A stretch of DNA of 64,000 bases from Limnovirga soli (GTDB lineage: Bacteria > Bacteroidota > Bacteroidia > Chitinophagales > Chitinophagaceae). Below the pieces are notes generated by a model. That model saw nothing but the letters and a program-made list of their open reading frames with translations, had not been told where the DNA came from and searched no databases. Position numbers and translations under genes: made by a program. The stretch is from contig NZ_WHPF01000003.1 of NCBI RefSeq assembly GCF_013106755.1, forward strand, positions 372,001 through 436,000, written 5' to 3'. This document shows, piece after piece, positions 25,648-33,343 of the stretch (its first letter is position 1; each line of letters begins with the position of its first letter).

Positions 25648-27102
25648 TTAAGGACAGTCATCAGTATCATCACATCCGGCATCATCATCGTCCAGATTGG
25701 TTGCTCCACAACCATGTCGGAAGTTTTCACATTCAATAAATCGCGTTGTACCTGAAATGCTGGTGGCTTCTCCTTTGAGTATTGCAAGAAAAAAGACTGC
25801 AGCCTGCCCAGCTATATATGACTGCGTTGAGGCGCGTGTTACTGCGGAAGCTGCACCATAATTACTTTCATAGGGAGGGTCTCCTACATTCACCGAATCG
25901 TCATCAAGTCCATGCTCTGCCTCGCAGTCAATGTGCAATTGTGCTGGTACGCCTAGATTCTTTAAGAATTTATAAATATTCAAACCTCCCAGGCCAAGTA
26001 AATCTCTTGTCGCTGGGTTATTCGCAGGAAACTGATACTGAGTGCCATATGCCATGCAGTTTGATTCCTTCGAAAAATTAATTCCCTGGCTCATGTTATT
26101 TGGTGAAAAAAAGATAAAAACAGAATCAGCAAAAAATACTGAATCCAGCCTGCCGTGAAATGTTATTTGGGGCTTTGGTGTTATTCCGTTTTGTGAAAAA
26201 AATCCTCCTTGGTTGTTAGTATAGCTCAAGGGTACTTGCAAACTTCCCCACATATTCAACACCCCTTTTAAATTAGGGTAATATTCAACAGTGGTGTCAG
26301 CATAATAGAAGGTGTTCTGCTCTATATCTCCTAAATTGGCGGCTACGCCCGGAAAGATTGCATTGATCATGTCTTGGTTGGGATAATAAGCTGTATTCAG
26401 GGAAATAAAACTACCTGCACTAATTCCACCAACAAACATTCTCGTCGTATCAATTCGAAAAGGATCTTGAAAAGATGCTGAATTACGCTGTCTCAATATA
26501 ATGCTTCTGATCGCTCCTCTTGCATCCTGACATGCACGATAGATTGCGTGCATTTGTTGTGACGCATAATATTCATTTTTTATCGTTGGAACAACTTCCC
26601 TTCGGTCGACCAAAACTCCTCTTCTGTATTCCACATTGAAAACAACAAAGCCTCTGAGCGCAAGTTCAATGCAAACTGTTCTAATTCCTTCACTTGACAA
26701 ACTGCTACATTCTTCAAAACTGCCTCCATGAAACATAACAACCGCTGGCAAACCACAAGCAATATTTGTGTATTTTATTTTCTTATTAGTCACACTGTCG
26801 GGATAATATACTGTGTATATCAGCTTTTCGCTGTTACTTTCACAGTAGGTTATTGTGTCTTTTTCATCGCACCGGTTATCGCTATATATCACATCATGAT
26901 AAGTGGATGGAGCTGGAACTATGCCATAGGGTATGGCATCAGGTCCTGTTAATGAATCTATTTTAAGGGTTGCTATTGCCGATCGAAGATCAACTGAACA
27001 TAATGCGTTATAAATTGTGCACGGTGTAATATCCGCTTCTTGGGCTCCTAGTGTTATTTGCAAACATGATAAAAAGAGACACAAGGTTGCATGTTTTCTC
27101 AT
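25648..27102 (-). CDS. Secreted alpha/beta-hydrolase (carboxylesterase-like)
   Basis: The 484-residue protein has a signal peptide (cleavage near LGAQE, residue 20). The alpha/beta-hydrolase core has the oxyanion HGGS at 125-128, the nucleophile S228 in GISAGS, a likely acid residue in GRLDSV (D320) and H397 in EAEHGLDD, so the triad appears intact. This arrangement matches carboxylesterase/BD-FAE-like lipases. It has about a dozen cysteines, more than usual, consistent with an exported disulfide-bonded protein. The C-terminus is an odd Asp/Cys tail (NLDDDDAGCDDTDDCP) with no sorting domain. It is the first gene of a two-gene minus-strand unit with the T9SS delta-60 protein, inside the tRNA-flanked block. 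Confidence 0.78.
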   Translation of the reverse strand: MRKHATLCLFLSCLQITLGAQEADITPCTIYNALCSVDLRSAIATLKIDSLTGPDAIPYGIVPAPSTYHDVIYSDNRCDEKDTITYCESNSEKLIYTVYYPDSVTNKKIKYTNIACGLPAVVMFHGGSFEECSSLSSEGIRTVCIELALRGFVVFNVEYRRGVLVDRREVVPTIKNEYYASQQMHAIYRACQDARGAIRSIILRQRNSASFQDPFRIDTTRMFVGGISAGSFISLNTAYYPNQDMINAIFPGVAANLGDIEQNTFYYADTTVEYYPNLKGVLNMWGSLQVPLSYTNNQGGFFSQNGITPKPQITFHGRLDSVFFADSVFIFFSPNNMSQGINFSKESNCMAYGTQYQFPANNPATRDLLGLGGLNIYKFLKNLGVPAQLHIDCEAEHGLDDDSVNVGDPPYESNYGAASAVTRASTQSYIAGQAAVFFLAILKGEATSISGTTRFIECENFRHGCGATNLDDDDAGCDDTDDCP

Positions 27103-27973
27103 ATTGGTACAGTTGCGGGTATGTTAAAAACACATAGTAATTCAATATAAAAAAATAATCGCGAAGCCAAAATTAAATTTATATCCTTAGTGGCTAGGAC
27201 GAAAACTTTGTGCCTTATCAAGGGCGGCGGGCAGCGGATTTTTTGAACTCCAGTTTGGATTGCTTTGGAACTAAAGAACCTACAAATTTTTTATTCTAAA
27301 TAAGTGCGTATTAGAATGCTAAAGCAAGTTGTATATACCCAGTACTCGAATTTTAGCTAAAAGGCGTATTTTCTGCTATGCAAATTTATAGCTATGGCAA
27401 ACGCAATTGAGGATGCCCTTAAATCGTGCAAGCACTGAACAAAGAGAAAGAGTTCAACAAGTAATAGACGAGGCACGACGGAATATTTAACTCGTCTCTT
27501 TGCAACAAATGAAAGATATTTCTTCGTCCGATGCTAGCTCGAAGGCAAAAAATGTGCAAATTATTGAAGAATTTATACGCAACATTCCTTTTGAAACGAT
27601 GACCGATGTGGATACAATCTCCCCACCGCTCAACACTCCATCCACACGCAGCCATTACAATTCAAACATAATCGAACTGCATTCTCACACGCAATCAACC
27701 ATAGAAAACATCGAGAAGAGAGCGGGCAACATCCACCTACGCGAAAATGCTGTAGACCGCGCAATGGCAAAACAACCACAGGAGTTTCATTAACGGGAAC
27801 AACAGCAACAAGCCATCGGGCGCTAAGTCATGATTTTCAAAGGCAATGCTTTGAAATATCAGCTTAATATATTAAATTGGTTGAAATAGTCATTTATGCC
27901 TTTGCCCGATTTCAACCTTGACCATGTTATCTATTCTTTCAACAATCAAGAGCCTTTTACAATTGGTAATGCC
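27103..27973. other. Degenerate or non-coding DNA of about 870 bp, right end of the tRNA-flanked block
   Basis: No intact recognisable gene was seen. The only frame of note is the interrupted one at 27413-27793, listed separately. The 5' part up to about 27200 holds the promoter region of the minus-strand hydrolase. The remainder shows many stops in all frames. Confidence 0.5.
27413..27793 (+). pseudogene. Possible pseudogene with in-frame stop, family unknown
   Basis: From an ATG at about 27413 the frame reads MPLNRASTEQRERVQQVIDE.., meets an in-frame TAA after about 24 codons (near 27488), then continues open as LVSLQQMKDISSSDASSKAK.. to a stop at 27793. The sequence is charged and helix-like, as in a degraded coding region. 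I do not recognise a family. It could equally be a chance frame; its position at the edge of a putative insertion makes a gene remnant plausible. Confidence 0.35.
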
Positions 27974-28133
27974 CCGGTTCGAGCCCGGTCTTTCGCTCCA
28001 AAAATGATCCCGCTTTTATTGCGGGATTTTTTTTCAGGGGCTGCCCTGGTGGTGGAACTGGTAGACACGCAGGACTTAAAATCCTGTTCGCCGCAAACGC
28101 GAGTGCGGGTTCAAGTCCCGCCTGGGGCACTTG
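27974..28133 (+). repeat. 160-bp direct repeat, right copy (tRNA-Gly fragment + tRNA-Leu)
   Basis: It starts exactly at the tRNA-Gly T-arm (CCGGTTCGAGCCCGG), includes the acceptor 3' strand and CCA, the hairpin spacer and a complete tRNA-Leu. There is one mismatch to 23222-23381 in 160 bp. The 27-nt tRNA-Gly piece (27974-28000) lacks the 5' half and cannot be functional. Confidence 0.95.
28043..28129 (+). tRNA. tRNA-Leu (anticodon TAA), copy 2
   Basis: Identical over its 87 nt to copy 1 at 23291-23377, so it should be functional if transcribed. The tRNA-Gly promoter is not duplicated with it, and the preceding hairpin with T-run would separate it from upstream transcription; no clear promoter of its own was seen. 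A different terminator follows. Confidence 0.94.
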
Positions 28134-28138
28134 CAAGA

Positions 28139-28172
28139 AAAAGGTTGTTCAATTATTGAGCAACCTTTTTTT
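28139..28172 (+). terminator. Intrinsic terminator after tRNA-Leu copy 2
   Basis: Hairpin AGGTTGTTCA-ATTAT-TGAGCAACCT followed by a T-run. It differs in sequence from the terminator after copy 1, showing that the two downstream flanks are unrelated. Confidence 0.88.
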
Positions 28173-28519
28173 ATTGGCGCCTATTGCTTTGTTTTGGCTG
28201 GTTTCTGTTGCAAAACAGGGATTTAGGCTAAATCTTTTTGCATACAGGTTTTTCCTCCTTATTTTTCCCTATTGCTGCTTAGTATTGGTACCGTACAAGT
28301 GTGCGACGCAAGTAAAGTACCCTGATGATTTGATGTTGGGCTATTAATGGATATTTATTTTGGAATGAAACTTGTTAAGTAAGTTTATTATCTTGCAGGC
28401 CTAACTTAATGAACACTTATTGTACGTGTTAAATGTAAATAGATTAAACAATGGTAATTGCGTTTAGTCTGATTTTTAAATTACTCGGTTGAGTATTTTA
28501 ACTAACCAAAATACGTAGT
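28173..28519. other. Intergenic region of about 350 bp upstream of the polysaccharide locus
   Basis: Contains one solo repeat arm (28293-28312). A 63-codon frame at 28156-28347 overlaps the terminator and repeat and is not a gene. The rest is AT-rich leader before the first sugar transferase; no unambiguous promoter was identified. Confidence 0.5.
28293..28312 (-). repeat. Solo arm of the intergenic repeat family (locus 7)
   Basis: A full 20-bp arm in reverse orientation (core GTACAAGTGTGCGACGCAAG) followed by TAAAG. It is the first family member to the right of the tRNA-flanked block. No partner was found. Confidence 0.88.
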
Positions 28520-29299
28520 ATGAAAACATCCTCTTTAATTGACCTAAACACGCAGAACGCGTTATCTGTAGTAGAATATGCCGGCAAGGGTAATTCTGAG
28601 ACTCAATACTCCGCTGTTAATTTAAACCATCGCTATTTTTTAAGGGGTATTCATCAACAGGAATTTGCCCCGATTGAATTGAGGTATTTTTTAAAAGATG
28701 CCGTTCGGCTACCTGTTTTAAGTATTAATAACAGAATTAAAAAAAGGCTACTGGATATAGCGATTAGTAGTATTGCGATTGTATTTTTTCTATCGTGGAT
28801 GATACCCTTGTTTGCAATTTTGATTAAATTAGATAGTAGGGGCCCCGTTTTTTTTAAACAACAAAGATCTGGCAGAAACAATAAATTGTTCTGGTGTTTG
28901 AAGTTTAGAAGTATGGTGCTGAATGAGGAATGTGATAGCGTACAGGCTTCGGATAATGACAGAAGGATTACAAAATTGGGCGCTTTTTTACGCCGAACCA
29001 GTTTTGATGAATTTCCACAGTTTTTTAATGTTTTAGCCGGAGATATGAGTATAGTAGGACCCAGACCGCATATGATTGCGCATACTGAGATGTATGGCGC
29101 ATCTATACATGATTATATGAAGCGGTTACATATAAAACAGGGTGTAACTGGATGGGCACAAATTTCGGGTTACAGGGGAGAAACCACTGAATTATGGCAA
29201 ATGGAGAAAAGGGTTAGCCTTGATTTGTGGTATTTGGAAAACTGGAGTTTTTGGCTGGATGTAAAAATTATATGCAAAACCATTAGTGCTATTTTTTAG
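28520..29299 (+). CDS. Short polyprenyl-phosphate sugar-1-phosphate transferase (initiating PGT)
   Basis: The 259-residue protein has a C-terminal bacterial sugar transferase domain: membrane segment (LLDIAISSIAIVFFLSWMIPLFAILI), then GPVFFKQQRSGRNN, FWCLKFRSM, FLRRTSFDEFPQFFNVL with the catalytic Asp-Glu pair, and GPRPHMI. Such enzymes move a sugar-1-phosphate from a nucleotide sugar to undecaprenyl phosphate at the cytoplasmic face of the inner membrane, the first step of repeat-unit assembly. It lacks the multi-helix N-terminal region of WbaP/WcaJ proteins, keeping only about 75 unusual residues. A full-length relative lies at 51815-53212. It is the first gene of the polysaccharide locus, separated by about 310 bp from the export genes. 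Confidence 0.92.
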   Translation: MKTSSLIDLNTQNALSVVEYAGKGNSETQYSAVNLNHRYFLRGIHQQEFAPIELRYFLKDAVRLPVLSINNRIKKRLLDIAISSIAIVFFLSWMIPLFAILIKLDSRGPVFFKQQRSGRNNKLFWCLKFRSMVLNEECDSVQASDNDRRITKLGAFLRRTSFDEFPQFFNVLAGDMSIVGPRPHMIAHTEMYGASIHDYMKRLHIKQGVTGWAQISGYRGETTELWQMEKRVSLDLWYLENWSFWLDVKIICKTISAIF

Positions 29300-29610
29300 T
29301 CTGGCACTATTAGAAATTTTGATTTTGTTTAAATGGAAACAGACTTTGGTATTATTTAATAAGTGCATTTGATTTTTTTTGATTTTAATTTTTGGGATTA
29401 ATATAGACGATATGCCTAATAAAATGTAACAGTGGTATGTTTAATAGGTTCTTATATATTGTTGTATTTCATATATATTTAAAATAATCAATTGTTTAGT
29501 TATCAATTTCTGGTAGTAATTTAAATTTTATTAAAATTCAGCTATTATCTTTGGCCGAATACAACTATGTAACTGATACACTTATTGTACTATTTTAATT
29601 AACCTGATAC
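29300..29610. other. AT-rich intergenic leader of about 310 bp before the export genes
   Basis: Extremely AT-rich, no coding frame. It holds a TATCTTTG -7-like box at 29546-29553, about 58 bp before the Wza-like gene, and probably carries the promoter of the export operon. Confidence 0.55.
29546..29553 (+). promoter_or_regulatory. Putative -7 element (TATCTTTG) for the export operon
   Basis: It matches TAnnTTTG exactly; no clear TTG is found 18-21 bp upstream, so support rests on the -7 box and its position only. Confidence 0.45.
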
Positions 29611-30447
29611 ATGAAAATTACTTTTAATTTCCTCTTTCTTAGATATACCAGCTTGTTGATTTGCTTTCTTCTTATTTTGTTTAGCTCTTGTACTACTTAT
29701 AAAAACGTTCCATATTTCCACGACATTTCTGATACTTCTAAACCGGTTGCTATTAAAACAGTTGCTTTTAAAAGCCCTGTTATTCAGCCAGATGATATTT
29801 TAAATATTGTTATTCAGACAATTGATCCTGCCATTACGGGTATCTTAAATACGGGTAATTCAGCTGTACCTACTTCTTCATCTACTTCGGTAATGGGAGC
29901 TTCTACCATGACGGTAACCGGCCAGCAAACTGTAAGCGGATACCTGGTAGATAAAAATGGAGATATTGAATTGCCTTTTGCAGGAAAAATAAAATTACAG
30001 GGTTTAACCACCATGCAGGCTAAAGATACCATTGTAAAAGCCCTTTCCAAATATGTAAATAACCCTATAGTGAGTTTGCGTTTTGCAAATTTCAGGGTTA
30101 CCGTTTTGGGCGAGGTATTAAGGCCTTCTACCTATATCATACCCAACGAGAAAATCAATATCTTGGATGCACTGGGTTTGGCCGGAGACTTGACTATATA
30201 TGGCCGTCGTGAAAATGTATTGTTGATAAGGGATACCTTAAACGATCAGAAGAACATGATACGTTTAAATTTAAATTCAAAAGAAATAGTAGCTTCTCCC
30301 TATTTTTATTTGCAGCCTAATGATATGATTTATGTTGAACCAAGCAAAACTAAATCTGCCAGTGCCGATGCAATTAAAAACAGAAATATTACTATATACG
30401 CCTCCGCATTATCTGTATTATTGGTAATTGTTACCAGGATTAATTAA
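29611..30447 (+). CDS. Wza-like polysaccharide export outer-membrane lipoprotein
   Basis: The 278-residue protein has a lipoprotein signal with lipobox LFSSC (Cys27). It continues with a polysaccharide export domain (IQPDDILNIVIQTIDPA.., GYLVDKNGDIELPFAGKIKLQGLT) and an SLBB domain (FRVTVLGEVLRPSTYIIPNEKINILDALGLAGDL). A C-terminal hydrophobic helix (IYASALSVLLVIVTRIN) could span the outer membrane, as in Wza. It would form the ring that conducts polymer across the periplasm and outer membrane, working with the Wzc-like kinase whose start is only 31 bp beyond the stop. Length is shorter than E. coli Wza, as is usual in Bacteroidota. Confidence 0.93.
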   Translation: MKITFNFLFLRYTSLLICFLLILFSSCTTYKNVPYFHDISDTSKPVAIKTVAFKSPVIQPDDILNIVIQTIDPAITGILNTGNSAVPTSSSTSVMGASTMTVTGQQTVSGYLVDKNGDIELPFAGKIKLQGLTTMQAKDTIVKALSKYVNNPIVSLRFANFRVTVLGEVLRPSTYIIPNEKINILDALGLAGDLTIYGRRENVLLIRDTLNDQKNMIRLNLNSKEIVASPYFYLQPNDMIYVEPSKTKSASADAIKNRNITIYASALSVLLVIVTRIN

Positions 30448-30478
30448 TAATCCCACTTTATTTTCCAAATTTTATTTT

Positions 30479-32851
30479 ATGACTGATTTGAATAAAAAGA
30501 TTGCCAAGGAAGATGATGAGTTTGATTTGAAAAAATTATTAGCTCAGTTTATCGATCATTGGAAGCTATATGTTTTTTCAGTGTTGTTTTGTGGTATTGC
30601 AGGATTTTTATATGTACGATATTCAACACCATTATATACTGCGCATGCAAAAATTGTGGTTCAGGACGAACAAAATGGAAGTGCTTCCTTTTTAGGAGGC
30701 GGTGCCATGGCGGATTTCAGTAAGATATTTAACATGAAAAGCAATGTTGATAACGAACTGGAAATTTTGTTAACCCGCGATTTATTGGAAAAGGTAGTTA
30801 AAGAATTAAACCTTAATATCAGCTATTGGAGAAAAGGAAGAATAAGGGCAGTTGAAGTATACGACCAAAGCCCCTTTAATGTAAGTTTTTTACCAGCTAA
30901 AGATTCTATTATAGCTATTAGCTTTAATATCGATTTTCATAATCTGGGTGCCGATAATAAATTTGATATTAGCTGCGAAAGTCAGTTTTTAGACACTACT
31001 TTCTCTGCTAAGTTTGGCGATATTATTAAAACATCTGTAGGTACCATTTGCATTACCAAAACAGGCCAGCCTTTTGAAGATGCAGGTTATTATTTTATTG
31101 TTCGCTCTACCGAGGATTTATTAACCAGTATAAGGGCCAGTTTGGAAGGTGTAGTAACCAGTAAAACCACCAGTGTTATTAACCTTTCCTATAATTCTAA
31201 TGTACCCAAAAAGGCTGAGGACATTTTATCAAGGCTTATATCTGAATATATAAGAAGAAATATTACCGAGAAAAATCAAATCTCAGACAGCGCCAGTGTA
31301 TTCATCAATGAACGAATTGCCATTGTATCTCAGGATTTGAATAAAATTGAATCCGATATTCAGAGTTTTAAACAAGCCAATAATATTGCCAATATTCCGG
31401 CCCAATCTCAGGCATTAATTGACAACGCCAGTGAGTATACCGAAAAACTCAATGAAATTGAAGTACAATTAAATGTAAATCAATCCACATTAGACCTTTT
31501 AAGAAATGATGCCACAGGCAACAGGCCTGTCCCTGCCCTTGTATCAGACCCAACCTTTTTAGGCCTGGTAGAAAAATACAATTTGCTGCTGGCACAAAAA
31601 GAAAAATTGTTATTATCTACCACCAGTATAAATCCTCTGTCTCAAAACATAGAATCTCAATTAAAAAATTTGAGAAAGGATTTAATACAAAGCCTGGATA
31701 ATCAAAAGAAAGCAATGCAGATTGCGAAGGATAAAATTGTAAACGAAAACTCGCAAATTAGCAGTCTGGTTAAAAAAGTGCCTGTACAGGAAAGAAGATT
31801 TGTGGATTTATCAAGGCAACAAAGTGTTCAACAGGCCTTATATATTTTTCTGTTACAAAAGAAAGAAGAAACAGCTATTACAAAAGCATCCAATATACCC
31901 ACTGCCAGTATTATTGAAACACCCAAATGCGATTATTACGCGTATTTTCCTCAACCTAAAACAGTATATGGCATTAGTTTGATACTTGGCTTGTTGTTCC
32001 CTACTGGCTATATTATGCTGCTTGCTGCTTTAAGTAACAGAATACTTAAAAAAGAAGATATTACCGATAATACCCAATGCAATATTTTGGCCGAAATTGG
32101 CCATTCAGATAAGGCTGGTTTATTATCTATGAGCGATGATATGCGCTCCGTACTTGCAGAACAATTCAGGATTTTCCGTACCAATATGGATTTCCTTACC
32201 GGACAAAAGAAATGTCCTGTTATTCTGTTCACTTCTTCTATGACACAGGAGGGTAAATCATTTATCTCTGCAAACCTTGCCCAGATATATGCCTACACCG
32301 GAAAAAAAGTTTTGATTATGGAATTAGACCTGCGCAAGCCAAGGCTTTCGCAAATGTTTAATATGCCAAACGATACAGGTTTTACCAGTTTTATCATTTC
32401 CGAAAAACCGGTTATGGAATTTATTAATCCTATTCCAACCAGTCCCGGTGTATGGTTAATGGGCTCGGGGCCAATACCACCCAATGCTGCAGAATTATTA
32501 ATGGCGCCAATAGTAATACCTATGTTTGAAGAATTAAAAAAACAGTTCGATTGTATTATTCTCGACTGTCCGCCTATAGGTGCTGTAACAGATGCGCAAA
32601 TACTTTCAAAGCACAGCGATGTAAATCTTTATGTTTTACGCCAACGCTATACATTTAAAAGAAGTCTTGATATTATTAACGATCTGGTGGAAAATAACAA
32701 ATTCCCCAATTTATACCTTGTTGTAAACGACGTTAAAAAAGAAGGCTCTTATAAATATGGTTATGGCTATGGTTATGGATACGGTTATGGTTATGGCGAT
32801 AGTACCTCAACCAAGAAAAAGAAATCCTTTTTCAAAAGTGGTAAAAGATAG
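30479..32851 (+). CDS. Wzc/GumC-like chain-length regulator with BY-kinase domain
   Basis: Start set at ATG 30479 (MTDLNKKIAKEDDEF); an earlier ATG at 30428 overlaps the previous gene and adds 17 unrelated residues. The protein has 790 residues: first membrane helix at about 35-55, Wzz-type periplasmic region with long coiled coils (about 260-450), second helix at about 495-520, then a bacterial tyrosine kinase domain with Walker A MTQEGKS (K about 593), Walker A' LIMELDLRKPRL and Walker B ILDCPP. The C-terminus is a run of alternating Gly-Tyr (YKYGYGYGYGYGYGYG), the expected autophosphorylation cluster, followed by a Lys-rich tail. It controls polymerisation and export with the Wza-like protein. 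Walker A' has Glu-Leu-Asp where Asp-Ala-Asp is more usual. Confidence 0.94.
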   Translation: MTDLNKKIAKEDDEFDLKKLLAQFIDHWKLYVFSVLFCGIAGFLYVRYSTPLYTAHAKIVVQDEQNGSASFLGGGAMADFSKIFNMKSNVDNELEILLTRDLLEKVVKELNLNISYWRKGRIRAVEVYDQSPFNVSFLPAKDSIIAISFNIDFHNLGADNKFDISCESQFLDTTFSAKFGDIIKTSVGTICITKTGQPFEDAGYYFIVRSTEDLLTSIRASLEGVVTSKTTSVINLSYNSNVPKKAEDILSRLISEYIRRNITEKNQISDSASVFINERIAIVSQDLNKIESDIQSFKQANNIANIPAQSQALIDNASEYTEKLNEIEVQLNVNQSTLDLLRNDATGNRPVPALVSDPTFLGLVEKYNLLLAQKEKLLLSTTSINPLSQNIESQLKNLRKDLIQSLDNQKKAMQIAKDKIVNENSQISSLVKKVPVQERRFVDLSRQQSVQQALYIFLLQKKEETAITKASNIPTASIIETPKCDYYAYFPQPKTVYGISLILGLLFPTGYIMLLAALSNRILKKEDITDNTQCNILAEIGHSDKAGLLSMSDDMRSVLAEQFRIFRTNMDFLTGQKKCPVILFTSSMTQEGKSFISANLAQIYAYTGKKVLIMELDLRKPRLSQMFNMPNDTGFTSFIISEKPVMEFINPIPTSPGVWLMGSGPIPPNAAELLMAPIVIPMFEELKKQFDCIILDCPPIGAVTDAQILSKHSDVNLYVLRQRYTFKRSLDIINDLVENNKFPNLYLVVNDVKKEGSYKYGYGYGYGYGYGYGDSTSTKKKKSFFKSGKR

Positions 32852-33343
32852 GTTGCTTTCACAAAGCCGACTTATTGTAAATCATTGCAGGTATACTTTG
32901 GTACCATTAGCAATAGCATAATAGCTAAGTAGAATATTATTTTGAACACTTAAAACATTGGCCCGCATACAAAAAAGTTAAGCAGAACACAGGCATGGCT
33001 ATTTTGTTGCAGGCTTTTTTATTAGCACTATTACTGAACTCATACTTAAGCATTTTTTTGTTTAATGTGACTCAGAGTGGCGAAGCCGTAACTAAAACTT
33101 ACCAAATACGCCATCACTCGCTAATAAATTGTATGTAGCCGGCAGTAGTAATGTTACGCAGCATCCGTTGTGTCACTCACTTGTACGCCAGCACTGATGG
33201 CATCAATATATTAGCAGCCAATTTCTACCTTTTATTTGTTGCCATAAAAGAGGAACCCCTCAACCGAGCGTGGCAAGTAAAGCCTCATAATTGATCTGGC
33301 GTTTGTAAACAAAAAAATAAAAACAGTTATACGTAGTTTATAT
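32852..33343. other. Intergenic region of about 490 bp between export and GDP-fucose genes
   Basis: No coding frame was seen. It contains the second variant inverted-repeat element (33167-33277) with a GCCGGCAGTAGTA block upstream at 33138-33150. It splits the polysaccharide locus into separate transcription units. Confidence 0.55.
33167..33277. repeat. Variant intergenic repeat element, arms of two different sequences (locus V2)
   Basis: Left arm 33167-33186 (GTTGTGTCACTCACTTGTAC) and right arm 33262-33277 (AACCGAGCGTGGCAAG). These are the same two arm types as at 15572-15731, in the opposite order and orientation. The right arm is followed by TAAAGCCTCAT, also seen after the canonical right arm at 2113. 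Confidence 0.78.

Larger units (their letters stand above)
23382..27973. other. Putative insertion of about 4.6 kb at a tRNA locus
   Basis: The block is bounded by 160-bp direct repeats made of the tRNA-Gly 3' end plus tRNA-Leu. It carries two secreted-protein genes and roughly 0.8 kb of degenerate DNA, and it is free of the intergenic repeat family that is frequent on both sides. No integrase, transposase or mobilisation gene is recognisable. It may be a decayed integrative element, a segmental duplication scar, or a cassette acquired by homologous recombination. Confidence 0.5.

Noticed and set aside
28520-29299. Short sugar transferase as a broken pseudogene of the full-length type
   Set aside because: The catalytic domain is intact, it has an ATG and its own leader, and small-form transferases of this kind are functional in other bacteria.
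32755-32796. Repetitive GGTTATGG-like DNA as an independent microsatellite or regulatory repeat
   Set aside because: It is in frame within the Wzc-like gene and encodes the Gly-Tyr tail; it is treated as part of that protein.
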